64,000 nucleotides of DNA, from contig NZ_JABVCQ010000011.1 of assembly GCF_014145225.1 (NCBI RefSeq), forward strand, positions 38,992 through 102,991, given 5' to 3'. This DNA is from Thiospirillum jenense. Its GTDB lineage: Bacteria > Pseudomonadota > Gammaproteobacteria > Chromatiales > Chromatiaceae. Position numbers and translations under genes: made by a program. The notes beneath the pieces were generated by a model. That model worked only from the letters and a program-made list of their open reading frames with translations. It was not told where the DNA came from and searched no databases. Positions 45,119-54,093 of the stretch are shown here, one piece after another; position 1 is the stretch's first letter, and each line of letters starts with the position of its first letter.

Positions 45119-46261
45119 ATGGCTATTAATCCGAACGTCTATGTCACTTACACTGGCACTACCCCAGCAATGACCATGCCAACTGGTGCTGCTGCCAGAA
45201 TTACTGATTCTGCCGGTGATCAGACTGTCAATATTGCTAACGGCGCCTCGGTTGAAATCTCCGGTGCCTCTGGTGCAAATATCATCAACATTCAGGCGGA
45301 TTCGACGTCCTTCACGGTGATGCGCAGTGGTAGTACGTTGATTTTGACCGGGGCGAATGGACAAGAGATTCGCATTCCAGCCACGGCGACTGAGCAAACA
45401 CTGAAGTTTGGTGATGGCAGTGTTGGCTTGATGGTCGGTACTACTGGGGTGGTGCTGGGTACGCAAGTGGTTGACGCAACGGCGGCAGCATTAGACCCGA
45501 CACAACTGGATGCGGCGGATACCTCTGATTCCGTGTTTGAGACGGGCAGTTCAACGCCGGCCGTGCCAACAGTGACGCTGTCACAAACGCCAACGGATGG
45601 CATGATTGATGAGGATGGCAGCGCACATCCAACCAGTGTGACCTATACCGCTACGCTGAGTGAGGCGGCCGCGGCTGATGTGACCATTCCGTATGTGTTG
45701 TTGGGTACGGCTGAGGCGGGTGCGGATTATACCGGCAGTACCGGCACGGGCAGTATCACAGTGGCGGCGGGCGACTTGTCAGGCAGTTTGACCTTGACGG
45801 CGGAGGCGGATACCACGACTGAAAGTACGACGGCGGAGACCATTTCGGTCAATCTGATTTTGCCGCAGGGCTATCAGGCGGCGAGTGCGTTATCTGTGAC
45901 GACGCAGTTGAATGACACGAGTTTGACGCCGGCGGGTGGGCAGACGGCGGAATGGGTGGCGGGGGGTAACACCACGCCGTTTGATGCGGCCGCCGCTGAT
46001 ATGCTGTTCCAGATCAATGCCGGCGGTACCTACACTTATAACATCAGTGGTTTTGCGGCAGGTGATACGTTGGATTTCCCAGACGGCAACGCACCGACCG
46101 TCAACAATGGCGACTTTAATGATAACGCGGTTGATGTGGTGTGGGCGTCAATGGGTAATGTGACGACTATTCATTTGACAGGGTTGGCGGCTGGTGAAGA
46201 CATGTTGCTGAATTCGGTTGCGGATTTTAACACGGTCTTTGGCGCCGGGACGATCATCTAA
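45119..46261 (+). CDS. secreted protein with shared N-module and Calx-beta domain
   Basis: A 380-residue protein from the ATG at 45119. The N-module (about 1-135; MAINPNVYVTYTGTTPAMTM, QTVNIANGASVEISGASGAN) is shared with the two preceding genes. Next comes a Calx-beta domain (about 148-270; VTYTATLSEAAAADVTIPYV, GADYTGSTGTGSITVAAGDL). The C-terminal ~95 residues (FQINAGGTYTYNISGFAAGD, TLDFPDG, VVWASMGNVTTIHLTGLAAG) resemble tails of type I-secreted proteins. The start is set by GAGAGGAAATCTAC before ATG. Probably a surface or extracellular protein. Confidence 0.7.
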   Translation: MAINPNVYVTYTGTTPAMTMPTGAAARITDSAGDQTVNIANGASVEISGASGANIINIQADSTSFTVMRSGSTLILTGANGQEIRIPATATEQTLKFGDGSVGLMVGTTGVVLGTQVVDATAAALDPTQLDAADTSDSVFETGSSTPAVPTVTLSQTPTDGMIDEDGSAHPTSVTYTATLSEAAAADVTIPYVLLGTAEAGADYTGSTGTGSITVAAGDLSGSLTLTAEADTTTESTTAETISVNLILPQGYQAASALSVTTQLNDTSLTPAGGQTAEWVAGGNTTPFDAAAADMLFQINAGGTYTYNISGFAAGDTLDFPDGNAPTVNNGDFNDNAVDVVWASMGNVTTIHLTGLAAGEDMLLNSVADFNTVFGAGTII

Positions 46262-46350
46262 GTCATGTTCTTCAGTGGTCTCGGCGGCGGGTGCGTTGAG
46301 ACACAGTGATTGATTTTTAACCTAAATTCATTGCGTGTGGAGAGGTTTGT

Positions 46351-49300
46351 ATGGCAAGTGTATTTTTAGAACCAGGTGACAACTTTACGTTGGCCAGTGG
46401 CGCGAAAGTGTACGGTTCAACCGGATCAGAAAAAGTCATCGTGAATACCGGCGTGACCGGTGTGGTGTTGGATCAGAACGTCGAGCGCGTTGATTTGGCG
46501 GGTGACTTTAGCACCTTCACCTATCAGCAAGCGGGTAATCAGTTGAAGGTGTTTTCCGGCACGACGTTGGTGGCCACTATTCCGTTGCAGGGTGATGCTG
46601 ACGGGACGCAGATTGTCACGACGGCGGGTAGTGTGGTGGCGAAGTTGTCCGGTGGTGTGATGACGCTCGGTGGTACGGATGTGCCGAGTGCGGCGGCGGG
46701 TGTGGTGGCGCCGGCGACGGTTGATGCGGGTGTCACGACTGGGGCGACGCTGCCACCGACGCTGCCGACGTTTAGCATTGCTGGGCCGGGGAGTGTGATT
46801 GAAGGCGGGAGTGCTGAGTACACGGTGTCGCTGAGTGCGCCACAAGGCAGTGCGACTACGGTGAATTTTGCCACTGCGTTGGGTGGTGGGGCGTCTAGCA
46901 CTGATCTTGGCACGGTGACGGTCACGGGGACTGGTGTCACGACGGCGGGTTCGACGCTGACGTTTGCTGCTGGCGCGACGTCGGCCAAAATCACGGTGCC
47001 GGTGCCGTTTGATGGTTTGACCGAAACCGGTGAGACGGTGGCGTTGACCTTGTCCAATCCTAGCACGGGTATGGTGCTGGGGACGTCGTCGGTGACGACG
47101 GCGCTGCAAGATCCAGGCCCGACCACTTATACGATGGTGTCGGATGCAACTGCTGGGACGTCAACGCAGGAAGGTAAGACGCTGACCTTTACGATTACGC
47201 CGGCGAGTACGGTGCCGACCGATACGACGATGACGTTGAATCTGACTGGCACGACGTTGGGTGCGATTACGAAACAAGCGGATGCGGCAGATTTTTCGCC
47301 CAGTTCGGCGACGGTGACGTTTAAGGCGGGTGATACCGGCCCGAAAGTGACGACCGTGACGGTGGTGGCGGATGGTTCAACGGAAGGCACTGAGGCGTAT
47401 CAGGCGCAGTTGTTGGATACCAGTTATGCGGCGTTGGCCACGACCACTGGCACGATTACGGATGCGTTGCCGTCGCTGGTTTTGACGCAGGATAAGTCGG
47501 CGGTGGATGAGGGCGGGAGTGTTGTCTATACCGTGACGTCGGATATGACGGCGCCGACGGGTGGTATTTCTGTGCCCTATACCCTGGCGGGAACGGCGAC
47601 GACTGGCACGGATTATACCGGCGGGACGGCGACGGGTGGCACGATTACGATTGCGGCCGGCAGTAAGACGGGTAGCCTGATTCTGAATACGGTGGCGGAT
47701 AATGCGACGGAGTCGCTGGAGACGATGAAGGTGACGCTGGGGTCGCCGAGTTTCGGGACGGTGGTGAGCCCGGGGTATGTTGAGACGACCATTAACGATA
47801 CCAGTAAGGCTCTGGGTGCAGCAGAAATCGCGCTGACCGGTGCGGCAACGGTCGATGAAGGCGGCGATCTGGTTTATACGGTGACACGCGGTTCGGCGGT
47901 GGCGACGGGTTCAACCTTGACCATTCCTTATGCGTTGACCGGTGAGGCAACCAACGGGACGGATTACACCGGCAGCGCCGCGACTGGCAATCTTGTGATG
48001 GCAGCAGGCGCGAGTTCCGCTTCCTTAACGCTGAAAGTGACCGCCGATAGCCTGACGGAAGCCACCGCAGAAAACATCATTATGACGCTCGGCACGCTGC
48101 CCGCCGGTACCACCGTTGCAGCCGGACGTCCCAGCACAATCACGACGGCAGTGAATGACACCAGCAAAACGGTACTCGGTGATACCGGTACGCTGACAAC
48201 ACTCGCCACCGATAGCGTGCTCAATAAAACCATCGTCAATGGTGTGTTGGATACCGTTGCTCCGGCGACCAATCGCACTTGGCATGTCTCCGATACCATT
48301 TCTGGTACTGCGGCTGCATCCGATGCGCTGAATGCCATCGTGCTGGGTAACACTGCTAACGCTACGACTGACTCCTATGCCGGTCTGACTACCACGCTGA
48401 TTGAAAACTTCAATTTCCGCTACATCGATAACAACGATAGTGCTACTGCTACTGGTGCGACGATTGATGCGTCGGGCTTGAGCGGCGCGGCGAAATTGGC
48501 GGTCAGCGGCAGCACAATCAACGGGACGACCAACAGCGATACCTTCACCATCACTAATGCGGTGGCGACGGCAGCAGCAGAAGTCTCCAACAATTCTAGT
48601 TTGTTGAATGTGAAGTTTGATAACGCGGGCACGGCATCAACCGCAGATTCCATGAAGTTGGTCACCAGCGGTGGCAGCACCGGCACCGTGACACTCGATG
48701 ACGTCGTGAACAATGGTTTTGTGACGGTCAATGTGACCACCGAAACCGCTGCGTCAACGCTGAAAGGTTTGGATGCTGGTTCGACGTTTACAACGTTGAA
48801 TGTGAGCGGTAATCAGGGCTTGACGATCACGAATGCGTTGCCAACCACCGTGACCATCATCAACGCAGGTGCGAATTCGGGCGCAGTGAAGCTGACGACA
48901 AACTCCAGCACGTTGACGGCTACCGGCGGCACCGGCACAGCGGATGTGTTGACGCTGAACACGATTCCAACCGGTACGATTTCCGGCTTTGAAACGGTGG
49001 TAGCAGGTGCGGCGAACTCAACGCTGAGTCTGGCAACTGTGACTGGTGCGACTAAATTGGGCGTGGCGACTGGCTTGACCAGTGCGGCGTTTACCAATGC
49101 GGCGGCAACGACCAACACCATCCATCTGTCCGGCAGCTATCAGCCCAATGGTGCGGCGCTCACCACCAGCACAAGTTTGACCACCGGCACGCTTGCTTAT
49201 ACGCCAGTGAGTGCAACGACGGTGGCGACGGATACGTTGACGATTGCGGTGGATAACGGCGGTACGGCGAACACCGGCACTTACACGGCTGGCAACATCG

Positions 49301-50613
49301 CCGCGAATCAGATCGAAAGCCTGACGCTGACGACGGCCGATTGGACGAATGTCACGACCGGCACCATCACCCAGACGGTGGCGTCAACGGTGGCGGGTTC
49401 GTTCACGGCGTCGGGTGCAGCCAATTTGACATTGGGAACTGTCAATATCACGGGCGGTTTGGATACTACCACCGATACTTACAACTTCGGCGGCGTAGCC
49501 GGCACTCTGAATACAACCATCGGCGATACCGGCAATGCCAGCGTTACTGGTGCAGCGGGCGCGGATACGTTGACGACGACCAGTATGGGTGACACTGCAA
49601 CGGTGTTCACGCAGACCTTCAATCTGGGCACGGGTGACGACAACATCACCTTTGTTTCAGGAACTACTGCTGGTGTAAATGAAGTTGTTCTTACTGGCGC
49701 TGGTGTTGACAAGCTGATCCTCAACGGCGAGGCGGGCAACGATAAGTTCAGCTATACAGCAATTGCTGCTGCCAATACCGACTTGGTGACAATTGCGGGC
49801 GGTTTAGGGACGGATACGCTGTATATTTCATCTGCTGCTGCCAACGGACCGACGGCGACAGTGTCAGGGGTAGAGGCAATTACCTTTGCTGACACTACTG
49901 CTGATGTTACAACCATCTTAACTTGGGCGGCTGGTGCGACCGACATCGTGACCATCACCGATGTTTCCACGAAAGTGCAAACCCTGAACATCACGACAGT
50001 CGCCGGTTCGGGTGTACTCAACACGAGCAACTGGTCGTGGTTGGGTTGGGCAGCGGCAGATAAGTTCTCGGTGACTGGCGACACCGGAAACGATGTGCTG
50101 ACCGGTACGATTGGTTTGGATACGATCATCGGTGGTAGTGGGAATGACACCATCGTGGGTGGCGACGCGGTAGATGTCATTACTGGCGGCGAGGGTGCGG
50201 ACACGATCAATCTGACAGAGTCGGCGGCGGCGGCGGATGTTGTGGTCTTCGCTACTGGTGATACCGGCATTACTGTTGCGACCGCCGATGCAATTACGGG
50301 CTTTGCAACAACTTCAGATCAGTTGAAAACGGGCGTTGCTGGCGTTGCTACTGGCACTGCTGCTACCACTGAAAACTACACTGAAGCTGTGGCAGTAGTT
50401 GCTGATTTCGCAGCGGCTCTAGCTGCTGCGAACATTGCTTTGGCTGCCACCAACGTTGCTGAAACGACTGCAACTATTGGTTATGACTTCCAATGGGATG
50501 CAACGAATGGCTACTTGTTCATTGACCGTGATTCAAGTGGCACTGCTGACGAGGTAGTTGTTTTGGTTGGGATTACCGACGCGGGAATTGCGGCTGGCGA
50601 CATGATTGCTTAA
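46351..50613 (+). CDS. giant RTX surface-layer-like protein with Calx-beta repeats
   Basis: A 1420-residue protein without a classical signal peptide. Residues about 1-125 are an N-terminal beta module (MASVFLEPGDNFTLASGAKV) found on type I-secreted proteins. Four Calx-beta-like domains follow (about 148-600; VIEGGSAEYTVSLS, VDEGGSVVYTVTSD, VDEGGDLVYTVTRG). Residues about 610-1240 are S-layer-like beta repeats rich in Thr and Ala. At about 1247-1295 are RTX nonapeptides (GNDVLTGTIGLDTIIGGSGN, GGEGADTI), which bind calcium. The end (GYLFIDRDSSGTADEVVVLV, GITDAGIAAGDMIA) fits the uncleaved type I secretion signal. An S-layer or adhesin role is likely. Confidence 0.8.
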   Translation: MASVFLEPGDNFTLASGAKVYGSTGSEKVIVNTGVTGVVLDQNVERVDLAGDFSTFTYQQAGNQLKVFSGTTLVATIPLQGDADGTQIVTTAGSVVAKLSGGVMTLGGTDVPSAAAGVVAPATVDAGVTTGATLPPTLPTFSIAGPGSVIEGGSAEYTVSLSAPQGSATTVNFATALGGGASSTDLGTVTVTGTGVTTAGSTLTFAAGATSAKITVPVPFDGLTETGETVALTLSNPSTGMVLGTSSVTTALQDPGPTTYTMVSDATAGTSTQEGKTLTFTITPASTVPTDTTMTLNLTGTTLGAITKQADAADFSPSSATVTFKAGDTGPKVTTVTVVADGSTEGTEAYQAQLLDTSYAALATTTGTITDALPSLVLTQDKSAVDEGGSVVYTVTSDMTAPTGGISVPYTLAGTATTGTDYTGGTATGGTITIAAGSKTGSLILNTVADNATESLETMKVTLGSPSFGTVVSPGYVETTINDTSKALGAAEIALTGAATVDEGGDLVYTVTRGSAVATGSTLTIPYALTGEATNGTDYTGSAATGNLVMAAGASSASLTLKVTADSLTEATAENIIMTLGTLPAGTTVAAGRPSTITTAVNDTSKTVLGDTGTLTTLATDSVLNKTIVNGVLDTVAPATNRTWHVSDTISGTAAASDALNAIVLGNTANATTDSYAGLTTTLIENFNFRYIDNNDSATATGATIDASGLSGAAKLAVSGSTINGTTNSDTFTITNAVATAAAEVSNNSSLLNVKFDNAGTASTADSMKLVTSGGSTGTVTLDDVVNNGFVTVNVTTETAASTLKGLDAGSTFTTLNVSGNQGLTITNALPTTVTIINAGANSGAVKLTTNSSTLTATGGTGTADVLTLNTIPTGTISGFETVVAGAANSTLSLATVTGATKLGVATGLTSAAFTNAAATTNTIHLSGSYQPNGAALTTSTSLTTGTLAYTPVSATTVATDTLTIAVDNGGTANTGTYTAGNIAANQIESLTLTTADWTNVTTGTITQTVASTVAGSFTASGAANLTLGTVNITGGLDTTTDTYNFGGVAGTLNTTIGDTGNASVTGAAGADTLTTTSMGDTATVFTQTFNLGTGDDNITFVSGTTAGVNEVVLTGAGVDKLILNGEAGNDKFSYTAIAAANTDLVTIAGGLGTDTLYISSAAANGPTATVSGVEAITFADTTADVTTILTWAAGATDIVTITDVSTKVQTLNITTVAGSGVLNTSNWSWLGWAAADKFSVTGDTGNDVLTGTIGLDTIIGGSGNDTIVGGDAVDVITGGEGADTINLTESAAAADVVVFATGDTGITVATADAITGFATTSDQLKTGVAGVATGTAATTENYTEAVAVVADFAAALAAANIALAATNVAETTATIGYDFQWDATNGYLFIDRDSSGTADEVVVLVGITDAGIAAGDMIA

Positions 50614-50626
50614 ATCTGGCATCCGT

Positions 50627-50736
50627 GTAGGTTGGGTTGCCGCTGTTGGCAACCCAACTTCTCACCCACCGCTTCAACCTGACTGAATGAAAATGCCCGC
50701 CGCTTGATTTTGAATCGGGCGGCGGGTTTTGTTTTT
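50627..50736 (+). repeat. composite repeat A+B (GTAG palindrome plus terminator hairpin)
   Basis: Part A: GTAGGTTGGGTTGCC, short loop GCTGTT, GGCAACCCAAC. Linker: TTCTCACCCACCGCTTCAAC and CTGACTGAATG. Part B: GCCCGCCGC TTGATTTTGAAT CGGGCGGCGGG followed by T residues, a terminator-shaped hairpin. First of the array and the reference copy. Confidence 0.9.
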
Positions 50737-50849
50737 AATGAGCAACCAAAAAACCATAACCAATTGATTTGTTTTGCGGTGGATGCTGGGCTACATGCGT
50801 AACCCAACCTACGAACTACTTAATCATCACACTACTTGCGAGGCTCTTC

Positions 50850-51113
50850 ATGCCGATTCCACTAACTACCTCTTACGAAGAAATTACCTGTAAGCTCGAT
50901 GAATATGTTCAAGAGTGTACTGCCGTTGCTGCCGATACCACTCATGGCTACAAGAAAAAGGAGGCAGCATTGCGCGCCGACGGTGCTATCCGCCTCTGGA
51001 TGACACTGTTCGTGGGTGAAGCAGCCAGACTCGCACCGGATATGCGGAAGCGCGTCGAACATGATCTGGTCAGACTGCGGGAAATAGTTCAGAACATCCC
51101 TATTGACGAGTAG
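50850..51113 (+). CDS. small protein of unknown function, array module 1
   Basis: An 87-residue protein, MPIPLTTSYEEITCKLDEYV, then a largely helical sequence with many charged residues (GYKKKEAALRADGAIRLWMT, MRKRVEHDLVRLREIVQNI). I do not recognise a family. The stop codon TAG is formed by the GTAG that opens the next composite repeat. Confidence 0.55.
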   Translation: MPIPLTTSYEEITCKLDEYVQECTAVAADTTHGYKKKEAALRADGAIRLWMTLFVGEAARLAPDMRKRVEHDLVRLREIVQNIPIDE

Positions 51114-51214
51114 TTGGGTTGCCGCTGTTGGCAACCCAACTTTTCACCCACCGCTTCAACCTGACTGAATGAAAATGCCCGCCGCTTGATTTTGAATTGG
51201 GCGGCGGGTTTTTT
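51110..51214 (+). repeat. composite repeat A+B
   Basis: Same plan as 50627-50736, nearly identical over the linker and part B. It begins inside the stop codon of the preceding gene. Confidence 0.9.
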
Positions 51215-51234
51215 GTGGTGCTATTGGAGAATAA

Positions 51235-51618
<384 letters not shown>

Positions 51619-51624
51619 CAGCAA

Positions 51625-51715
51625 AGGTTGGGTTGCCGCTGTTTGGCGACCTGACGGGGTGAGATGAGAATGAAAATGCCCGCCGCTGGATTGGAGAATT
51701 GGGCGGCGGGTTTTT
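51625..51715 (+). repeat. composite repeat A+B, diverged A arm
   Basis: GGTTGGGTTGCCGCTGTTTG with a mismatched right arm GCGACCTGAC, shortened linker, then GCCCGCCGC ... GGGCGGCGGG TTTTT. Confidence 0.85.
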
Positions 51716-51769
51716 GATGGCTGCATTGAAATTAGAATCATATTTTTTGGTAACTAATGGAGCTAAACC

Positions 51770-51976
51770 ATGATGTTTCATATTCTGCTCGAACACGCCG
51801 AAGATGGTTGGGTCGTGGCCGAATGTCCTGCCCTCCCTGGATGCGTTTCACAAGGACAAGACGAACAGGAAGCAATGAGCAATATCAGAGAAGCAATCGA
51901 AGCATGGTTATGGGCTGAAGATCAAAAAGCACTCGCTCAATGCGTGACGAAAACGCCCATTTTAGTTGCGGTGTAA
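51770..51976 (+). CDS. hicB: HicB-family antitoxin, array module 3
   Basis: A 68-residue protein: FHILLEHAEDGWVVAECPAL, PGCVSQGQDEQEAMSNIREA, IEAWLWAEDQKA. This is the HicB partial RNase-H-like fold with the PALPGCxSQG signature. The ribosome-binding site is weak (GGAGC). It is followed four bases later by a HicA gene, the hicB-hicA order. Confidence 0.85.
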   Translation: MMFHILLEHAEDGWVVAECPALPGCVSQGQDEQEAMSNIREAIEAWLWAEDQKALAQCVTKTPILVAV

Positions 51977-51980
51977 CAAG

Positions 51981-52208
51981 ATGGGACGCTTAAATGGTGT
52001 TTCTGGCAAAATGGCAGTCAGTGCTTTTCAGAAAGCAGGTTGGTCTGTTGTAGGACAAGTGGGCAGTCATGTTGTGATGACTAAAGGGATGATGCGTGTG
52101 AACCTTTCAATTCCACAACATCACGAATTATCAGTTGGTACACTACGTGCGTTAATTCGCAACGCTGGGATCACTGTGGATGATTTTTTGCGGTTATTAA
52201 ATGCTTAA
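51981..52208 (+). CDS. hicA: HicA-family toxin, array module 3
   Basis: A 75-residue HicA-like protein: GRLNGVSGKMAVSAFQKAGW, GQVGSHVVMTKGMMRVNLSI, PQHHELSVGTLRALIRNAGI. The GSH histidine and the PxHxELxxGTLRxLIRxAG end are the family core. The ATG at 51981 is chosen. Confidence 0.85.
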   Translation: MGRLNGVSGKMAVSAFQKAGWSVVGQVGSHVVMTKGMMRVNLSIPQHHELSVGTLRALIRNAGITVDDFLRLLNA

Positions 52209-52221
52209 AATCTTTAGCAGC

Positions 52222-52317
52222 GTCGGTTGGGTTGCCGCTGTTTGGCGACCTGACTGGGTGAGACGAGAATGAAAATGCCCGCCGCTTGATTTTGAATTGG
52301 GCGGCGAGGTTTCTTTT
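52222..52317 (+). repeat. composite repeat A+B
   Basis: CGGTTGGGTTGCCGCTGTTT, then GGCGACCTGACTGGGTGAGA and part B with one base changed (GGGCGGCGAGGTTTC), which weakens the hairpin. Confidence 0.85.
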
Positions 52318-52334
52318 AATGAGGAGTGATTGTG

Positions 52335-52553
52335 ATGAATGATTGGGCTTTTTCACAATGCAAGCAATTTTTAGAGCATTGCATACTTAATAATCCGAAC
52401 AATAATGAATTTATTCAGACTTACTGAACACTTATTGAACAGAAGTCAAATTTTGATCTGGAGTTGTCTAAGCTCAACGTAGACGCTCAAAAAATTTGGC
52501 ACGAACACAATCTGCAAATGTTAAATCAACTACCACCGCAATCAACCGTGTAG
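52335..52553 (+). pseudogene. small unrecognised gene with in-frame stop, array module 4
   Basis: A frame of 73 codons with a good ribosome-binding site (GAGGAG) reads MNDWAFSQCKQFLEHCILNN, PNNNEFIQTY, stop (TGA at 52425-52427), TLIEQKSNFDLELSKLNVDA, QKIWHEHNLQMLNQ. Open sequence continues in the same frame for 41 codons after the stop, so it looks like one protein broken by a point mutation. No family recognised. Confidence 0.5.
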
Positions 52554-52556
52554 CAG

Positions 52557-52651
52557 CGTAGGTTGGGTTGCCGCTGTTGGCAACCCAACCTTCCTGCCAA
52601 CGCTTGATGCTTGATTTCAACCGCCCTCGGGAAACTGGGGGCGGTTTTTTT
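52557..52651 (+). repeat. composite repeat, A part with variant B part
   Basis: GCGTAGGTTGGGTTGCC ... GGCAACCCAACC is a perfect A palindrome. The B part is replaced by AACCGCCCTCGGGAAACTGG GGGCGGTTTTTTT, a different terminator hairpin of the same shape. Confidence 0.8.
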
Positions 52652-52674
52652 ATTGAGAGGTGCTACATTGCACA

Positions 52675-52956
52675 ATGAATTTTGAATGGGACGACACCAA
52701 AAGCGATGCCTGCTTTGTTCAGCGCGGTTTTGATTTTGCGTATGCGGCCAGAGCTTTCTTTGACCCAGACCGTCTGATCCAAGCTGATACCAGGTACGAT
52801 TACGGCGAAGATCGCTACCAACTGCTGGGCAAAATTGAACAGCGCCTATTTGTGGTGGTTTATACAATGAGACATGACAGCACCCGCATCATCTCAGCAC
52901 GCAAAGCCAACCAACGAGAGGTCAAGCATTATGAAAACAGTACGCATCAAGATTGA
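52675..52956 (+). CDS. brnT: BrnT-family toxin, array module 5
   Basis: A 93-residue protein: MNFEWDDTKSDACFVQRGFD, FAYAARAFFDPDRLIQADTR, EDRYQLLGKIEQRLFVVVYT and IISARKANQREVKHYE. All are BrnT landmarks (WDxxKxxxNxxKHG-type start with variation, then RIISARxAxxxE). BrnT is an RNase toxin of the BrnT/BrnA system. It overlaps the brnA-like gene by 26 bases. The KHG motif is changed (FVQRGFD). Confidence 0.85.
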   Translation: MNFEWDDTKSDACFVQRGFDFAYAARAFFDPDRLIQADTRYDYGEDRYQLLGKIEQRLFVVVYTMRHDSTRIISARKANQREVKHYENSTHQD

Positions 52957-53161
52957 TCCTGCTATCCCAACATCGCTGGCATCTGGACGAATTGACCCGG
53001 CGCGAGTAGATGCCACAACCGAAGCCGAGCTTGCCAAACAGGCGGCGACCGACGAAGCAAACGCCATGCAGGATGCAGCCAAATTCGCTCGCCGTAGCCG
53101 TATCGGTCGGGTTGCCGCTGTTGGCAACCCAACTGCTCACCCACCGCTTCAACCTGACTGA
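52931..53161 (+). CDS. brnA: BrnA-like antitoxin truncated by a repeat, array module 5
   Basis: A 76-residue frame starting MKTVRIKIDPAIPTSLASGR. The first ~57 residues resemble the N-terminal, toxin-binding part of BrnA. The last ~18 residues (GRVAAVGNPTAHPPLQPD) are translated from the A-type palindrome and linker, and the stop is the TGA of that linker. The ribbon-helix-helix DNA-binding C-terminus usual in BrnA is missing. The antitoxin may still bind BrnT but probably cannot repress the operon. Confidence 0.65.
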   Translation: MKTVRIKIDPAIPTSLASGRIDPARVDATTEAELAKQAATDEANAMQDAAKFARRSRIGRVAAVGNPTAHPPLQPD

Positions 53162-53207
53162 ATGAAAATGCCCGTTGCTTGATTGGAGAATCGGGCGGCG
53201 GGTTTTT
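53102..53207 (+). repeat. composite repeat A+B inserted in brnA
   Basis: CGGTCGGGTTGCCGCTGTTG, GCAACCCAAC, linker, then GCCCGTTGCTTGATTGGAGA ATCGGGCGGCGGG TTTTT. The palindrome interrupts the coding sequence of the preceding antitoxin. Confidence 0.85.
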
Positions 53208-53249
53208 GTTTATCCTTTCAATCGCTAATGATGTATAAAACTGACTATC

Positions 53250-53432
53250 ATGCGCCGAACTGAGTTAATGCGTCATTTGCAACAACATGGGGTTACGCTG
53301 ATTCGTGAAGGGCGTCGTCATACGATTGTTGGCAAAGACATGTTGAAATCGCAAATCCCACGACATCGTGAAATCGTTGATGAACTGGCACGACAAATCT
53401 GCAAAGATTTGGGATTACCATTTGTGAGGTGA
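53250..53432 (+). CDS. hicA: HicA toxin, array module 6
   Basis: A 60-residue HicA: MRRTELMRHLQQHGVTLIRE, GRRHTIVGKDMLKSQIPRHR, EIVDELARQICKDLGLP. The RRHTI histidine and SQIPRHREI are conserved family features. The hicA-hicB order with a three-base gap is typical. Confidence 0.9.
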   Translation: MRRTELMRHLQQHGVTLIREGRRHTIVGKDMLKSQIPRHREIVDELARQICKDLGLPFVR

Positions 53433-53435
53433 ATA

Positions 53436-53645
53436 ATGCACTACCGAGCAATTTTGAAACAAAGTGATGGTTGGTGGATTGGGCGTTTAATTGATTTACC
53501 GGGGGTGAATGCGCAAGAGAAAACACGCGAAGCGTGTTTGCAATCGTTGCGCATTGGTGCTGAGGACATGTTGGCAACACCAATTGAATTTGACGCAGAA
53601 TCAATAATGACCATCATCGAAGTGCCAGATCGCGTTGCTGCGTAA
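53436..53645 (+). CDS. hicB: HicB antitoxin, array module 6
   Basis: A 69-residue HicB: MHYRAILKQSDGWWIGRLID, LPGVNAQEKTREACLQSLRI, and a short C-terminal tail. It resembles the HicB at 21302-21523 (WWIGxIxxxPGVNxQEKTREA), so this module is a distant paralogue of the one at 21.1-21.5 kb. Confidence 0.9.
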   Translation: MHYRAILKQSDGWWIGRLIDLPGVNAQEKTREACLQSLRIGAEDMLATPIEFDAESIMTIIEVPDRVAA

Positions 53646-53650
53646 CAGCA

Positions 53651-53757
53651 AAGGTTGGGTTGCCGCTGTTTGGCGACCTGACTTCTCACCCACCGCTTCA
53701 ACCTGACTGAATGAAAATGCCCGTTGCTTGATTTTGAATCGGGCGGCGGGTTTTTTA
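53651..53757 (+). repeat. composite repeat A+B
   Basis: AAGGTTGGGTTGCCGCTGTT TGGCGACCTGAC, linker, GCCCGTTGC ... ATCGGGCGGCGGG TTTTTT. Confidence 0.85.
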
Positions 53758-53763
53758 TGGGTG

Positions 53764-53811
53764 GAGTGGTTTATAATTAAGCCACAGCAATTGACGCAAC
53801 GGAGTTGACGA
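53764..53811 (+). promoter_or_regulatory. conserved module leader with -10-like TATAAT, copy 1
   Basis: GAGTGGTTTATAATTAAG, then CCACAGCAATTGACGCAACG and GAGTTGACGA before ATG. TATAAT is at 53772-53777, 15 bases after the terminator T run. Nearly the same leader opens modules at 56834, 58863, 59597 and 60895. Confidence 0.6.
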
Positions 53812-54081
53812 ATGCCGACGATTAGCATGTTTTATGGGATATTGGTGTCTATGTATACATTGGATACTCAAAAACATCATCTGCCTCATATTCATGTTAG
53901 ATACAATGAATATAAAATCGTGTTGGCAATTCCTAATGGTGAGATACTGGAAGGTCAATTGCCGAACCGCCAAATGAAATTGTTGCAAGCATGGATTGAA
54001 TTGCATCAGGATGAGTTGATGGCAGATTGGTTTTTAGCGTCCAGCGGGCAAACTCCATTTAAAATAGATCCATTACGTTAA
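53812..54081 (+). CDS. DUF4160 protein, array module 7
   Basis: An 89-residue DUF4160 protein: MPTISMFYGILVSMYTLDTQ, KHHLPHIHVRYNEYKIVLAI, PNGEILEGQLPNRQMKLLQA, WIELHQDELMADWFLASSG. The HHLPHIHVRY block is the family histidine motif. It is followed by DUF2442. A near-identical copy with a 4-base deletion lies at 56834. Confidence 0.88.
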   Translation: MPTISMFYGILVSMYTLDTQKHHLPHIHVRYNEYKIVLAIPNGEILEGQLPNRQMKLLQAWIELHQDELMADWFLASSGQTPFKIDPLR

Positions 54082-54093
54082 GGAGATTTGGAA

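Noticed and set aside
46426..47126. Long antisense frames inside the giant surface-protein genes
   Set aside because: They mirror the repetitive, GC-biased sense coding sequence; composition (Arg/Pro/Val runs) is not protein-like and no start signals are present.
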